A DNA stretch of 64,000 nt, from positions 30,976,894 through 31,040,893 of the forward strand of contig CM020618.1 in the NCBI GenBank assembly GCA_009829735.1. Reading direction: 5' to 3'. Numbering within the stretch: position 1 is the first letter of the stretch; each line of letters begins with the position of its first letter. This document shows, in pieces, positions 42,820 through 54,480 of this stretch. The position numbers and the translations under genes were made by a program. Source of the stretch: Pyropia yezoensis. Lineage: Eukaryota; Rhodophyta; Bangiophyceae; Bangiales; Bangiaceae. Below the pieces are notes generated by a model. The model was not told the origin of the DNA, did no database searches, and saw nothing but the letters and a program-made list of their open reading frames with translations.

Positions 42820-44010
42820 CGGTGGGGCAGCCGCTGGCTGCGGGCTGGCGGTGGGAAGGGCGCTGGATGCCGGATGGCAGGCTGCTGCTTGCAGAGGCTG
42901 CCTCCGGAGCCGACCGGCAGCTGCCCGGCGGGGAGCCCCTGCCTGCGGGGGTCCGGCTGCTGGAAGGCGCTATCCGCCAGCCTTCCGCCGCTCACCAGCA
43001 GCAACCGCCGGCCACTCCAAGCGCAGCGGCCTCATCAGCACCGCCCTGGAAACTTCAGCAGCAGCTGTCCAGTGGCATCACCACCAGCAGGAGCCGACTG
43101 GCAGCCGCCTCCAGTCAGCCCCATTGACAGCTGCCTCGCTACTCAGACCAAGGAGCGGCGGCTCCACCAGCAGCAGCCGCCTCCCGCCCCAGCACCAGCC
43201 GCCTCCTGCCAGCAAGCCGCTGCAGGCGCCCTGAAAGCAGCCGCCCCCGCCCCAGCAGCAGTCTCTGTCAGCCCGGCAGCATCGGCCTGTCCCCACTGCC
43301 AGCAGCCGTCCACGGCCAGCCAAACACCCCCTCTCCCCAAACGCAACTGCCGCGCCCCGCACCAACAGCAGCCCGCCATCCCGCAGCAGCCAGCGCCTCC
43401 CCCCCCCCACACCAGCCATGGCCCCCGCTCCGAAAGCAGCCGCCCGCCCCCCGGCAGCAGCCCGACCCCCCCCGCAGCCAGCCAGCCGCACATCACCACC
43501 CAGCCGCCGCCATCGTCCCAGTAGCTGCCGGTTTCTCCCCTGTAGCAGCCGCAATCTACCGCCTCCTGCTGCCACCCCCCCCCGCGGGAGCCGTCCCAGG
43601 CCGACTGGCTGCCGCCCCCGCCCCTGTAGCAGCCGCCGCCCCCCGGCAGCGGAAGCAGTCCGCCGCCCTGCCGCCACTGTGAGTCCCCCTTTGCAACCGC
43701 ACAGCCGAGCGGCCCCCTCTCTCCCACCAGCAGCAGTCCACAGCCAGCCAGCCGCCGCCCCCTCCCCGTCAACAGCCTCCCGCTTCCGCCGCCCCACAGC
43801 TAGCGGCCCCCTACCCCCCACCAGCAGCCGTGCTCGGCCAGCCAGCCGCCGCCGCCTCCCCGACGACAGCATCCCGCTAAAGGCAGCTGCCCTCCCCTCC
43901 ACAAGGTCAAGCAGCATCTCCCCGCCGGCCAGCCGCTGCCCCCACCCCAATAACAGCTGCCGCCTTCCGCACAGGAAGCAGCCCGCCACCACGCAGCCAG
44001 AGCACCCCCC
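42820..44010. repeat. Degenerate CAGCCG-rich repeat block
   Basis: About 1.2 kb dominated by short, drifting units such as CAGCAGCCGCC and CAGCTGCCGG, read as Gln/Pro/Ala-rich on one strand and Gly/Ala/Leu-rich on the other. Long frames exist on both strands because stops are rare in this composition. No gene is called. Confidence 0.65.
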
Positions 44011-44100
44011 CCCCCCGATCCGGGTGTTTCCATTGGCTTAATGGACTGGTCGACATTCCCGGGGTGAAACTTACAGTCCGTTGGGCTTCTCTCGCTCGTA

Positions 44101-44305
44101 CAGTCTGTATCCAGTTGTATGACCCCCTTGCGGACATTGTAGCCCACCCCCACTTTTCCCCCTTTTTAACACTTCCACCAATGAGGTGCCTTCTTGGAAC
44201 GAGTCGGGCTCTCAGAGAGCGTCCTGCTCCCTCGTGCGAGGAAAATCTCCCAGTTATATGACCCCCTGTCATATAACTGGGTCGCATATAACCGGATACA
44301 GACTG
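44101..44305. mobile_element. TA-flanked MITE family 3
   Basis: 205 bp with inverted ends CAGTCTGTATCC, then AGTTGTATG on the left and GGTTATATG on the right. TA lies on both sides (44099-44100, 44306-44307). Next to the right end is a perfect hairpin CCCAGTTATATGA / TCATATAACTGGG (44249-44281), so the end motif is repeated subterminally. No coding capacity. Confidence 0.85.
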
Positions 44306-44514
44306 TAGCTCAGAGAGAACAGAAGCAATCAGAAAAAAAAAAACACGTCTTACTCGCCTCGGTCTCCTCTACAAGCACGTGTGATGTGCTTTGATTGTAG
44401 TCCACGGGAACCGTGGCTCTCAGCGAGAGTGGTCGACTTTTGACGCACACTAGCTATGTACCCACATGAGGCGCGCGCCCGCTTCTCGACGCCGGGAACT
44501 CCGAGGTCTAGGCA

Positions 44515-44815
44515 GGGTTGACCGGAAGGGGGGGGCCTCGGGGAAAATAATAGGATGAGATTCGCTCGGGCCGGGGATGAACAATTGATCAGATAAGCTG
44601 AGGCCCCCACCTCCGCGCCTGCTGGCGCTCTCCGACCCCCGACCTGGCGTGCTCGATGCGCGCGCTTTGCTTCCATGTTGTACTTCCCAAACAGAACAGT
44701 TACAGTACTGTGCCCGGCGTGCCATGGCGCGATATGTTCTGCAGCCGTGGAACCCACGCTGGCACAATAAAACCAGCGCTGGCCCTGGGAACTCAGGAGT
44801 CAAGGAAGGGTTGAC
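44515..44815. repeat. Diverged edge monomer of the satellite
   Basis: The first a-like monomer carries many private differences (for example CTTCCATGTTGTACTTCCCAAACAG where inner copies read CTGGATTTCCCAAACCAAACAG). Inner units are nearly invariant. Decayed edge copies are usual where homogenisation fades at an array border. Confidence 0.8.
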
Positions 44816-47800
44816 CGGAAGGGGGGAGCTAGGGGAAAATAATACAATCAGGTTCGCTCGAACCTGAAAAAAATGAATTGATCAGATTCGCGCGGGTCCC
44901 GACCTTCTCGCCTGCCTGCGCTCCCCAAGCCCGCCCGGCGTTGGCCATGGCGCGATTTCTTCCGCGGGCGTGGAGTCAACACAGGCGAGATAAAGCCAGC
45001 GCTGACCCCGGAATTTCAGGGATCTAGGCAGGGTTGACCGGAACGCTGGGGGCTACGGGAAAACAACATGATCAGATTCGCTCTGGCCGGGGATGAAAGT
45101 TTGATCAGATTAGCTCGGGCCCCCACCTCCGCGCCTGTCTGCGCTCCTCGACCCCCGCTCTGGCGTCGTCGAGTGGGGCACTTGGCTTCCATGCTGGATT
45201 TCCCAAACCAAACAGTCACAGTACTGTGCCCGGCGTGACATGGCGCGAAAGTTTCCGCAGCCGTGGAACCCACAGAGGCAAGATAAAGCCAGCGCCGACC
45301 CCGGGCATTCAGGAGTCAAGGCAGGGTTGACCGGAAGGGGGGAGCTAGGGGAAAATAGTACAATCAGGTTCGCTCGAACCTGAAAAAAATGAATTGATCA
45401 GATTCGCGCGGGTCCCGACCTTCTCGCCTGCCTGCGCTCCCCAAGCCCGCCCGGCGTTGGCCATGGAGTGAATTCCTCTGCGGGCATGGAATCCACGCAG
45501 GCGAGATCAAGCCAGCCTTGACCCTGAGAACTTCGGAGTCAAGGAAGGGTTGACCGGAAGGGGGGTTGTAGGGAAAAATTAAAAGTTCAGATTTGCTCAA
45601 GCCAGGAAAGAACAATTGATCATGATTCGCCCGGGTCCCCACCTCCGCGCCAGCCTGCGCTCCACAACCCCGCCCGGCGTGCCATGGCACGATTTCTTCC
45701 GCAGGCGTGGAATCCACACAGGCGAGATAAAGCCAGCGCTGACCCCGGAGTTTCAGGGATCTAGGCAGGGTTTACCAGAAAGGAGGTGCTAGGGAACATT
45801 AAAAGGATCCGATTTGCGAAGAGCGGGGAAGAACAATTGATCAGATAAGCTCGGGCCCCCACCTCCGCGCCTGTCTGCGCTCCTCGACCCCCGCCCTGGC
45901 GTCGTCGAGTGGGGCACTTGGCTTCCATGCTGGATTTCCCAAACCAAACAGTCACAGTACTGTGCCCGGCGTGACATGGCGCGAAAGTTTCCGCAGCCGT
46001 GGAACCCACAGAGGCAAGATAAAGCCAGCGCCGACCCCGGGCATTCAGGAGTCAAGGCAGGGTTGACCGGAAGGGGGGAGCTAGGGGAAAATAATACAAT
46101 CTGGTTCGCTCGAACCTGAAAAAAATGAATTGATCAGATTCGCGCGGGTCCCGACCTTCTCGCCTGCCTGCGCTCCCCAAGCCCGCCCGGCGTTGGCCAT
46201 GGCGCGATTTCTTCCGCGGGCGTGGAGTCAACACAGGCGAGATAAAGCCAGCGCTGACCCCGGAATTTCAGGGATCTAGGCAGGGTTTACCAGAAAGGAG
46301 GTGCTAGGGAACATTGAAAGGATCCGATTTGCGAAGAGCGGGGAAGAACAATTGATCAGATAAGCTCGGGCCCCCACCTCCGCGCCTGTCTGCGCTCCTC
46401 GACCCCCGCTCTGGCGTCGTCGAGTGGGGCACTTGGCTTCCATGCTGGATTTCCCAAACCAAACAGTCACAGTACTGTGCCCGGCGTGACATGGCGCGAA
46501 AGTTTCCGCAGCCGTGGAACCCACAGAGGCAAGATAAAGCCAGCGCCGACCCCGGGCATTCAGGAGTCAAGGCAGGGTTGACCGGAAGGGGGGAGCTAGG
46601 GGAAAATAATACAATCTGGTTCGCTCGAACCTGAAAAAAATGAATTGATCAGATTCGCGCGGGTCCCGACCTTCTCGCCTGCCTGCGCTCCCCAAGCCCG
46701 CCCGGCGTTGGCCATGGAGTGAATTCCTCTGCGGGCATGGAATCCACGCAGGCGAGATCAAGCCAGCCTTGACCCTGAGAACTTCGGAGTCAAGGAAGGG
46801 TTGACCGGAAGGGGGGTTGTAGGGAAAACTTAAAAGTTCAGATTTGCTCAAGCCAGGAAAGAACAATTGATCATGATTCGCCCGGGTCCCCACCTCCGCG
46901 CCAGCCTGCGCTCCACAACCCCGCCCGGCGTGCCATGGCACGATTTATTCCGCAGGCGTGGAATCCACACAGGCGAGATAAAGCCAGCGCTGACCCCGGA
47001 ATTTCAGGGATCTAGGCAGGGTTTACCAGAAAGGAGGTGCTAGGGAACATTAAAAGGATCCGATTTGCGAAGAGCGGGGAAGAACAATTGATCAGATAAG
47101 CTCGGGCCCCCACCTCCGCGCCTGTCTGCGCTCCTCGACCCCCGCCCTGGCGTCGTCGAGTGGGGCACTTGGCTTCCATGCTGGATTTCCCAAACCAAAC
47201 AGTCACAGTACTGTGCCCGGCGTGACATGGCGCGAAAGTTTCCGCAGCCGTGGAACCCACAGAGGCAAGATAAAGCCAGCGCCGACCCCGGGCATTCAGG
47301 AGTCAAGGCAGGGTTGACCGGAAGGGGGGAGCTAGGGGAAAATAATACAATCTGGTTCGCTCGAACCTGAAAAAAATGAATTGATCAGATTCGCGCGGGT
47401 CCCGACCTTCTCGCCTGCCTGCGCTCCCCAAGCCCGCCCGGCGTTGGCCATGGAGTGAATTCCTCTGCGGGCATGGAATCCACGCAGGCGAGATCAAGCC
47501 AGCCTTGACCCTGAGAACTTCGGAGTCAAGGAAGGGTTGACCGGAAGGGGGGTTGTAGGGAAAACTTAAAAGTTCAGATTTGCTCAAGCCAGGAAAGAAC
47601 AATTGATCATGATTCGCCCGGGTCCCCACCTCCGCGCCAGCCTGCGCTCCACAACCCCGCCCGGCGTGCCATGGCACGATTTATTCCGCAGGCGTGGAAT
47701 CCACACAGGCGAGATAAAGCCAGCGCTGACCCCGGAATTTCAGGGATCTAGGCAGGGTTGACCGGAACGCTGGGGGCTAGGGGAAAACAACATGATCAGA

Positions 47801-50800
47801 TTCGCTCTGGCCGGGGATGAAAGTTTGATCAGATTAGCTCGGGCCCCCACCTCCGCGCCTGTCTGCGTTCCTCGACCCCCGCTCTGGCGTCGTCGAGTGG
47901 GGCACTTGGCTTCCATGCTGGATTTCCCAAACCAAACAGTCACAGTACTGTGCCCGGCGTGACATGGCGCGAAAGTTTCCGCAGCCGTGGAACCCACAGA
48001 GGCAAGATAAAGCCAGCGCCGACCCCGGGCATTCAGGAGTCAAGGCAGGGTTGACCGGAAGGGGGGAGCTAGGGGAAAATAATACAATCTGGTTCGCTCG
48101 AACCTGAAAAAAATGAATTGATCAGATTCGCGCGGGTCCCGACCTTCTCGCCTGCCTGCGCTCCCCAAGCCCGCCCGGCGTTGGCCATGGAGTGAATTCC
48201 TCTGCGGGCATGGAATCCACGCAGGCGAGATCAAGCCAGCCTTGACCCTGAGAACTTCGGAGTCAAGGAAGGGTTGACCGGAAGGGGGGTTGTAGGGAAA
48301 AATTAAAAGTTCAGATTTGCTCAAGCCAGGAAAGAACAATTGATCATGATTCGCCCGGGTCCCCACCTCCGCGCCAGCCTGCGCTCCACAACCCCGCCCG
48401 GCGTGCCATGGCACGATTTATTCCGCAGGCGTGGAATCCACACAGGCGAGATAAAGCCAGCGCTGACCCCGGAGTTTCAGGGATCTAGGCAGGGTTTACC
48501 AGAAAGGAGGTGCTAGGGAACATTAAAAGGATCCGATTTGCGAAGAGCGGGGAAGAACAATTGATCAGATAAGCTCGGGCCCCCACCTCCGCGCCTGTCT
48601 GCGCTCCTCGACCCCCGCCCTGGCGTCGTCGAGTGGGGCACTTGGCTTCCATGCTGGATTTCCCAAACCAAACAGTCACAGTACTGTGCCCGGCGTGACA
48701 TGGCGCGAAAGTTTCCGCAGCCGTGGAACCCACAGAGGCAAGATAAAGCCAGCGCCGACCCCGGGCATTCAGGAGTCAAGGCAGGGTTGACCGGAAGGGG
48801 GGAGCTAGGGGAAAATAATACAATCTGGTTCGCTCGAACCTGAAAAAAATGAATTGATCAGATTCGCGCGGGTCCCGACCTTCTCGCCTGCCTGCGCTCC
48901 CCAAGCCCGCCCGGCGTTGGCCATGGAGTGAATTCCTCTGCGGGCATGGAATCCACGCAGGCGAGATCAAGCCAGCCTTGACCCTGAGAACTTCGGAGTC
49001 AAGGAAGGGTTGACCGGAAGGGGGGTTGTAGGGAAAACTTAAAAGTTCAGATTTGCTCAAGCCAGGAAAGAACAATTGATCATGATTCGCCCGGGTCCCC
49101 ACCTCCGCGCCAGCCTGCGCTCCACAACCCCGCCCGGCGTGCCATGGCACGATTTCTTCCGCAGGCGTGGAATCCACACAGGCGAGATAAAGCCAGCGCT
49201 GACCCCGGAGTTTCAGGGATCTAGGCAGGGTTTACCAGAAAGGAGGTGCTAGGGAACATTAAAAGGATCCGATTTGCGAAGAGCGGGGAAGAACAATTGA
49301 TCAGATAAGCTCGGGCCCCCACCTCCGCGCCTGTCTGCGCTCCTCGACCCCCGCTCTGGCGTCGTCGAGTGGGGCACTTGGCTTCCATGCTGGATTTCCC
49401 AAACCAAACAGTCACAGTACTGTGCCCGGCGTGACATGGCGCGAAAGTTTCCGCAGCCGTGGAACCCACAGAGGCAAGATAAAGCCAGCGCCGACCCCGG
49501 GCATTCAGGAGTCAAGGCAGGGTTGACCGGAAGGGGGGAGCTAGGGGAAAATAGTACAATCAGGTTCGCTCGAACCTGAAAAAATGAATTGATCAGATTC
49601 GCGCGGGTCCCGACCTTCTCGCCTGCCTGCGCTCCCCAAGCCCGCCCGGCGTTGGCCATGGCGCGATTTCTTCCGCGGGCGTGGAGTCAACACAGGCGAG
49701 ATAAAGCCAGCGCTGACCCCGGAATTTCAGGGATCTAGGCAGGGTTGACCGGAACGCTGGGGGCTAGGGGAAAACAACATGATCAGATTCGCTCTGGCCG
49801 GGGATGAAAGTTTGATCAGATTAGCTCGGGCCCCCACCTCCGCGCCTGCCTGCGCTCCTCGACCCCCGCTCTGGCGTCGTCGAGTGGGGCACTTGGCTTC
49901 CATGCTGGATTTCCCAAACCAAACAGTCACAGTACTGTGCCCGGCGTGACATGGCGCGAAAGTTTCCGCAGCCGTGGAACCCACAGAGGCAAGATAAAGC
50001 CAGCGCCGACCCCGGGCATTCAGGAGTCAAGGCAGGGTTGACCGGAAGGGGGGAGCTAGGGGAAAATAATACAATCTGGTTCGCTCGAACCTGAAAAAAA
50101 TGAATTGATCAGATTCGCGCGGGTCCCGACCTTCTCGCCTGCCTGCGCTCCCCAAGCCCGCCCGGCGTTGGCCATGGAGTGAATTCCTCTGCGGGCATGG
50201 AATCCACGCAGGCGAGATCAAGCCAGCCTTGACCCTGAGAACTTCGGAGTCAAGGAAGGGTTGACCGGAAGGGGGGTTGTAGGGAAAACTTAAAAGTTCA
50301 GATTTGCTCAAGCCAGGAAAGAACAATTGATCATGATTCGCCCGGGTCCCCACCTCCGCGCCAGCCTGCGCTCCACAACCCCGCCCGGCGTGCCATGGCA
50401 CGATTTATTCCGCAGGCGTGGAATCCACACAGGCGAGATAAAGCCAGCGCTGACCCCGGAGTTTCAGGGATCTAGGCAGGGTTTACCAGAAAGGAGGTGC
50501 TAGGGAACATTAAAAGGATCCGATTTGCGAAGAGCGGGGAAGAACAATTGATCAGATAAGCTCGGGCCCCCACCTCCGCGCCTGTCTGCGCTCCTCGACC
50601 CCCGCTCTGGCGTCGTCGAGTGGGGCACTTGGCTTCCATGCTGGATTTCCCAAACCAAACAGTCACAGTACTGTGCCCGGCGTGACATGGCGCGAAAGTT
50701 TCCGCAGCCGTGGAACCCACAGAGGCAAGATAAAGCCAGCGCCGACCCCGGGCATTCAGGAGTCAAGGCAGGGTTGACCGGAAGGGGGGAGCTAGGGGAA

Positions 50801-53800
50801 AATAATACAATCAGGTTCGCTCGAACCTGAAAAAATGAATTGATCAGATTGGCGCGGGTCCCGACCTTCTCGCCTGCCTGCGCTCCCCAAGCCCGCCCGG
50901 CGTTGGCCATGGCGCGATTTCTTCCGCGGGCGTGGAGTCAACACAGGCGAGATAAAGCCAGCGCTGACCCCGGAATTTCAGGGATCTAGGCAGGGTTGAC
51001 CGGAACGCTGGGGGCTAGGGGAAAACAACATGATCAGATTCGCTCTGGCCGGGGATGAAAGTTTGATCAGATTAGCTCGGGCCCCCACCTCCGCGCCTGC
51101 CTGCGCTCCTCGACCCCCGCTCTGGCGTCGTCGAGTGGGGCACTTGGCTTCCATGCTGGATTTCCCAAACCAAACAGTCACAGTACTGTGCCCGGCGTGA
51201 CATGGCGCGAAAGTTTCCGCAGCCGTGGAACCCACAGAGGCAAGATAAAGCCAGCGCCGACCCCGGGCATTCAGGAGTCAAGGCAGGGTTGACCGGAAGG
51301 GGGGAGCTAGGGGAAAATAATACAATCTGGTTCGCTCGAACCTGAAAAAAATGAATTGATCAGATTCGCGCGGGTCCCGACCTTCTCGCCTGCCTGCGCT
51401 CCCGAAGCCCGCCTAGCGTTGGCCATGGAGTGAATTCCTCTGCGGGCATGGAATCCACGCAGGCGAGATCAAGCCAGCCTTGACCCTGAGAACTTCGGAG
51501 TCAAGGAAGGGTTGACCGGAAGGGGGGTTGTAGGGAAAACTTAAAAGTTCAGATTTGCTCAAGCCAGGAAAGAACAATTGATCATGATTCGCCCGGGTCC
51601 CCACCTCCGCGCCAGCCTGCGCTCCACAACCCCGCCCGGCGTGCCATGGCACGATTTATTCCGCAGGCGTGGAATCCACACAGGCGAGATAAAGCCAGCG
51701 CTGACCCCGGAGTTTCAGGGATCTAGGCAGGGTTTACCAGAAAGGAGGTGCTAGGGAACATTAAAAGGATCCGATTTGCGAAGAGCGGGGAAGAACAATT
51801 GATCAGATAAGCTCGGGCCCCCACCTCCGCGCCTGTCTGCGCTCCTCGACCCCCGCTCTGGCGTCGTCGAGTGGGGCACTTGGCTTCCATGCTGGATTTC
51901 CCAAACCAAACAGTCACAGTACTGTGCCCGGCGTGACATGGCGCGAAAGTTTCCGCAGCCGTGGAACCCACAGAGGCAAGATAAAGCCAGCGCCGACCCC
52001 GGGCATTCAGGAGTCAAGGCAGGGTTGACCGGAAGGGGGGAGCTAGGGGAAAATAGTACAATCAGGTTCGCTCGAACCTGAAAAAAATGAATTGATCAGA
52101 TTCGCGCGGGTCCCGACCTTCTCGCCTGCCTGCGCTCCCGAAGCCCGCCTAGCGTTGGCCATGGAGTGAATTCCTCTGCGGGCATGGAATCCACGCAGGC
52201 GAGATCAAGCCAGCCTTGACCCTGAGAACTTCGGAGTCAAGGAAGGGTTGACCGGAAGGGGGGTTGTAGGGAAAACTTAAAAGTTCAGATTTGCTCAAGC
52301 CAGGAAAGAACAATTGATCATGATTCGCCCGGGTCCCCACCTCCGCGCCAGCCTGCGCTCCACAACCCCGCCCGGCGTGCCATGGCACGATTTATTCCGC
52401 AGGCGTGGAATCCACACAGGCGAGATAAAGCCAGCGCTGACCCCGGAGTTTCAGGGATCTAGGCAGGGTTTACCAGAAAGGAGGTGCTAGGGAACATTAA
52501 AAGGATCCGATTTGCGAAGAGCGGGGAAGAACAATTGATCAGATAAGCTCGGGCCCCCACCTCCGCGCCTGTCTTGCGCTCCTCGACCCCGCTCTGGCGT
52601 CGTCGAGTGGGGCACTTGGCTTCCATGCTGGATTTCCCAAACCAAACAGTCACAGTACTGTGCCCGGCGTGACATGGCGCGAAAGTTTCCGCAGCCGTGG
52701 AACCCACAGAGGCAAGATAAAGCCAGCGCCGACCCCGGGCATTCAGGAGTCAAGGCAGGGTTGACCGGAAGGGGGGAGCTAGGGGAAAATAGTACAATCA
52801 GGTTCGCTCGAACCTGAAAAAAATGAATTGATCAGATTCGCGCGGGTCCCGACCTTCTCGCCTGCCTGCGCTCCCCAAGCCCGCCCGGCGTTGGCCATGG
52901 AGTGAATTCCTCTGCGGGCATGGAATCCACGCAGGCGAGATCAAGCCAGCCTTGACCCTGAGAACTTCGGAGTCAAGGAAGGGTTGACCGGAAGGGGGGT
53001 TGTAGGGAAAACTTAAAAGTTCAGATTTGCTCAAGCCAGGAAAGAACAATTGATCATGATTCGCCCGGGTCCCCACCTCCGCGCCAGCCTGCGCTCCACA
53101 ACCACGCCCGGCGTGCCATGGCACGATTTCTTCCGCAGGCGTGGAATCCACATAGGCGAGATAAAGCCAGCGCTGACCCCGGAGTTTCAGGGATCTAGGC
53201 AGGGTTGACCGGAACGCTGGGGGCTAGGGGAAAACAACATGATCAGATTCGCTCTGGCCGGGGATGAAAGTTTAATCAGATTAGCTCGGGCCCCCACCTC
53301 CGCGCCTGTCTGCGCTCCTCGACCCCCGCTCTGGCGTCGTCGAGTGGGGCACTTGGCTTCCATGCTGTATTTCCCAAACCAAACAGTCACAGTACTGTGC
53401 CCGGCGTGACATGGCGCGAAAGTTTCCGCAGCCGTGGAACCCACAGAGGCAAGATAAAGCCAGCGCCGACCCCGGGCATTCAGGAGTCAAGGCAGGGTTG
53501 ACCGGAAGGGGGGAGCTAGGGGAAAATAGTACAATCAGGTTCGCTCGAACCTGAAAAAAATGAATTGATCAGATTCGCGCGGGTCCCGACCTTCTCGCCT
53601 GCCTGCGCTCCCGAAGCCCGCCCGGCGTTGGCCATGGCGCGATTTCTTCCGCGGGCGTGGAGTCAACACAGGCGAGATAAAGCCAGCGCTGACCCCGGAA
53701 TTTCAGGGATCTAGGCAGGGTTGACCGGAACGCTGGGGGCTAGGGGAAAACAACATGATCAGATTCGCTCTGGCCGGGGATGAAAGTTTGATCAGATTAG

Positions 53801-54395
53801 CTCGGGCCCCCACCTCCGCGCCTGCCTGCGCTCCTCGACCCCCGCTCTGGCGTCGTCGAGTGGGGCACTTGGCTTCCATGCTGGATTTCCCAAACCAAAC
53901 AGTCACAGTACTGTGCCCGGCGTGACATGGCGCGAAAGTTTCCGCAGCCGTGGAACCCACAGAGGCAAGATAAAGCCAGCGCCGACCCCGGGCATTCAGG
54001 AGTCAAGGCAGGGTTGACCGGAAGGGGGGAGCTAGGGGAAAATAATACAATCTGGTTCGCTCGAACCTGAAAAAAATGAATTGATCAGATTCGCGCGGGT
54101 CCCGACCTTCTCGCCTGCCTGCGCTCCCGAAGCCCGCCTAGCGTTGGCCATGGAGTGAATTCCTCTGCGGGCATGGAATCCACGCAGGCGAGATCAAGCC
54201 AGCCTTGACCCTGAGAACTTCGGAGTCAAGGAAGGGTTGACCGGAAGGGGGGTTGTAGGGAAAAATTAAAAGTTCAGATTTGCTCAAGCCAGGAAAGAAC
54301 AATTGATCATGATTCGCCCGGGTCCCCACCTCCGCGCCAGCCTGCGCTCCACAACCCCGCCCGGCGTGCCATGGCATGATTTCTTCCGCAGGCGT

Positions 54396-54480
54396 GGAAT
54401 CCACATAGGCGAGATAAGCCAGCGTGACCGGGGGTGGGCCGACGTGCCATGCACGATTTATTCCGCAGGCGTGGAATCCA
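54396..54480. repeat. Irregular junction in the satellite
   Basis: The c monomer end is partly duplicated here: two successive TTCCGCAGGCGTGGAATCCA blocks (about 54384 and 54461) are separated by a short unique stretch (GTGACCGGGGGTGGGCCGA). The local unit is stretched to about 814 bp. It is a likely scar of unequal exchange. Confidence 0.75.

Noticed and set aside
42741-44041. Gln/Pro-rich and Gly-rich frames on both strands
   Set aside because: Composition-driven openness in a degenerate CAGCCG repeat; no start context or domain.
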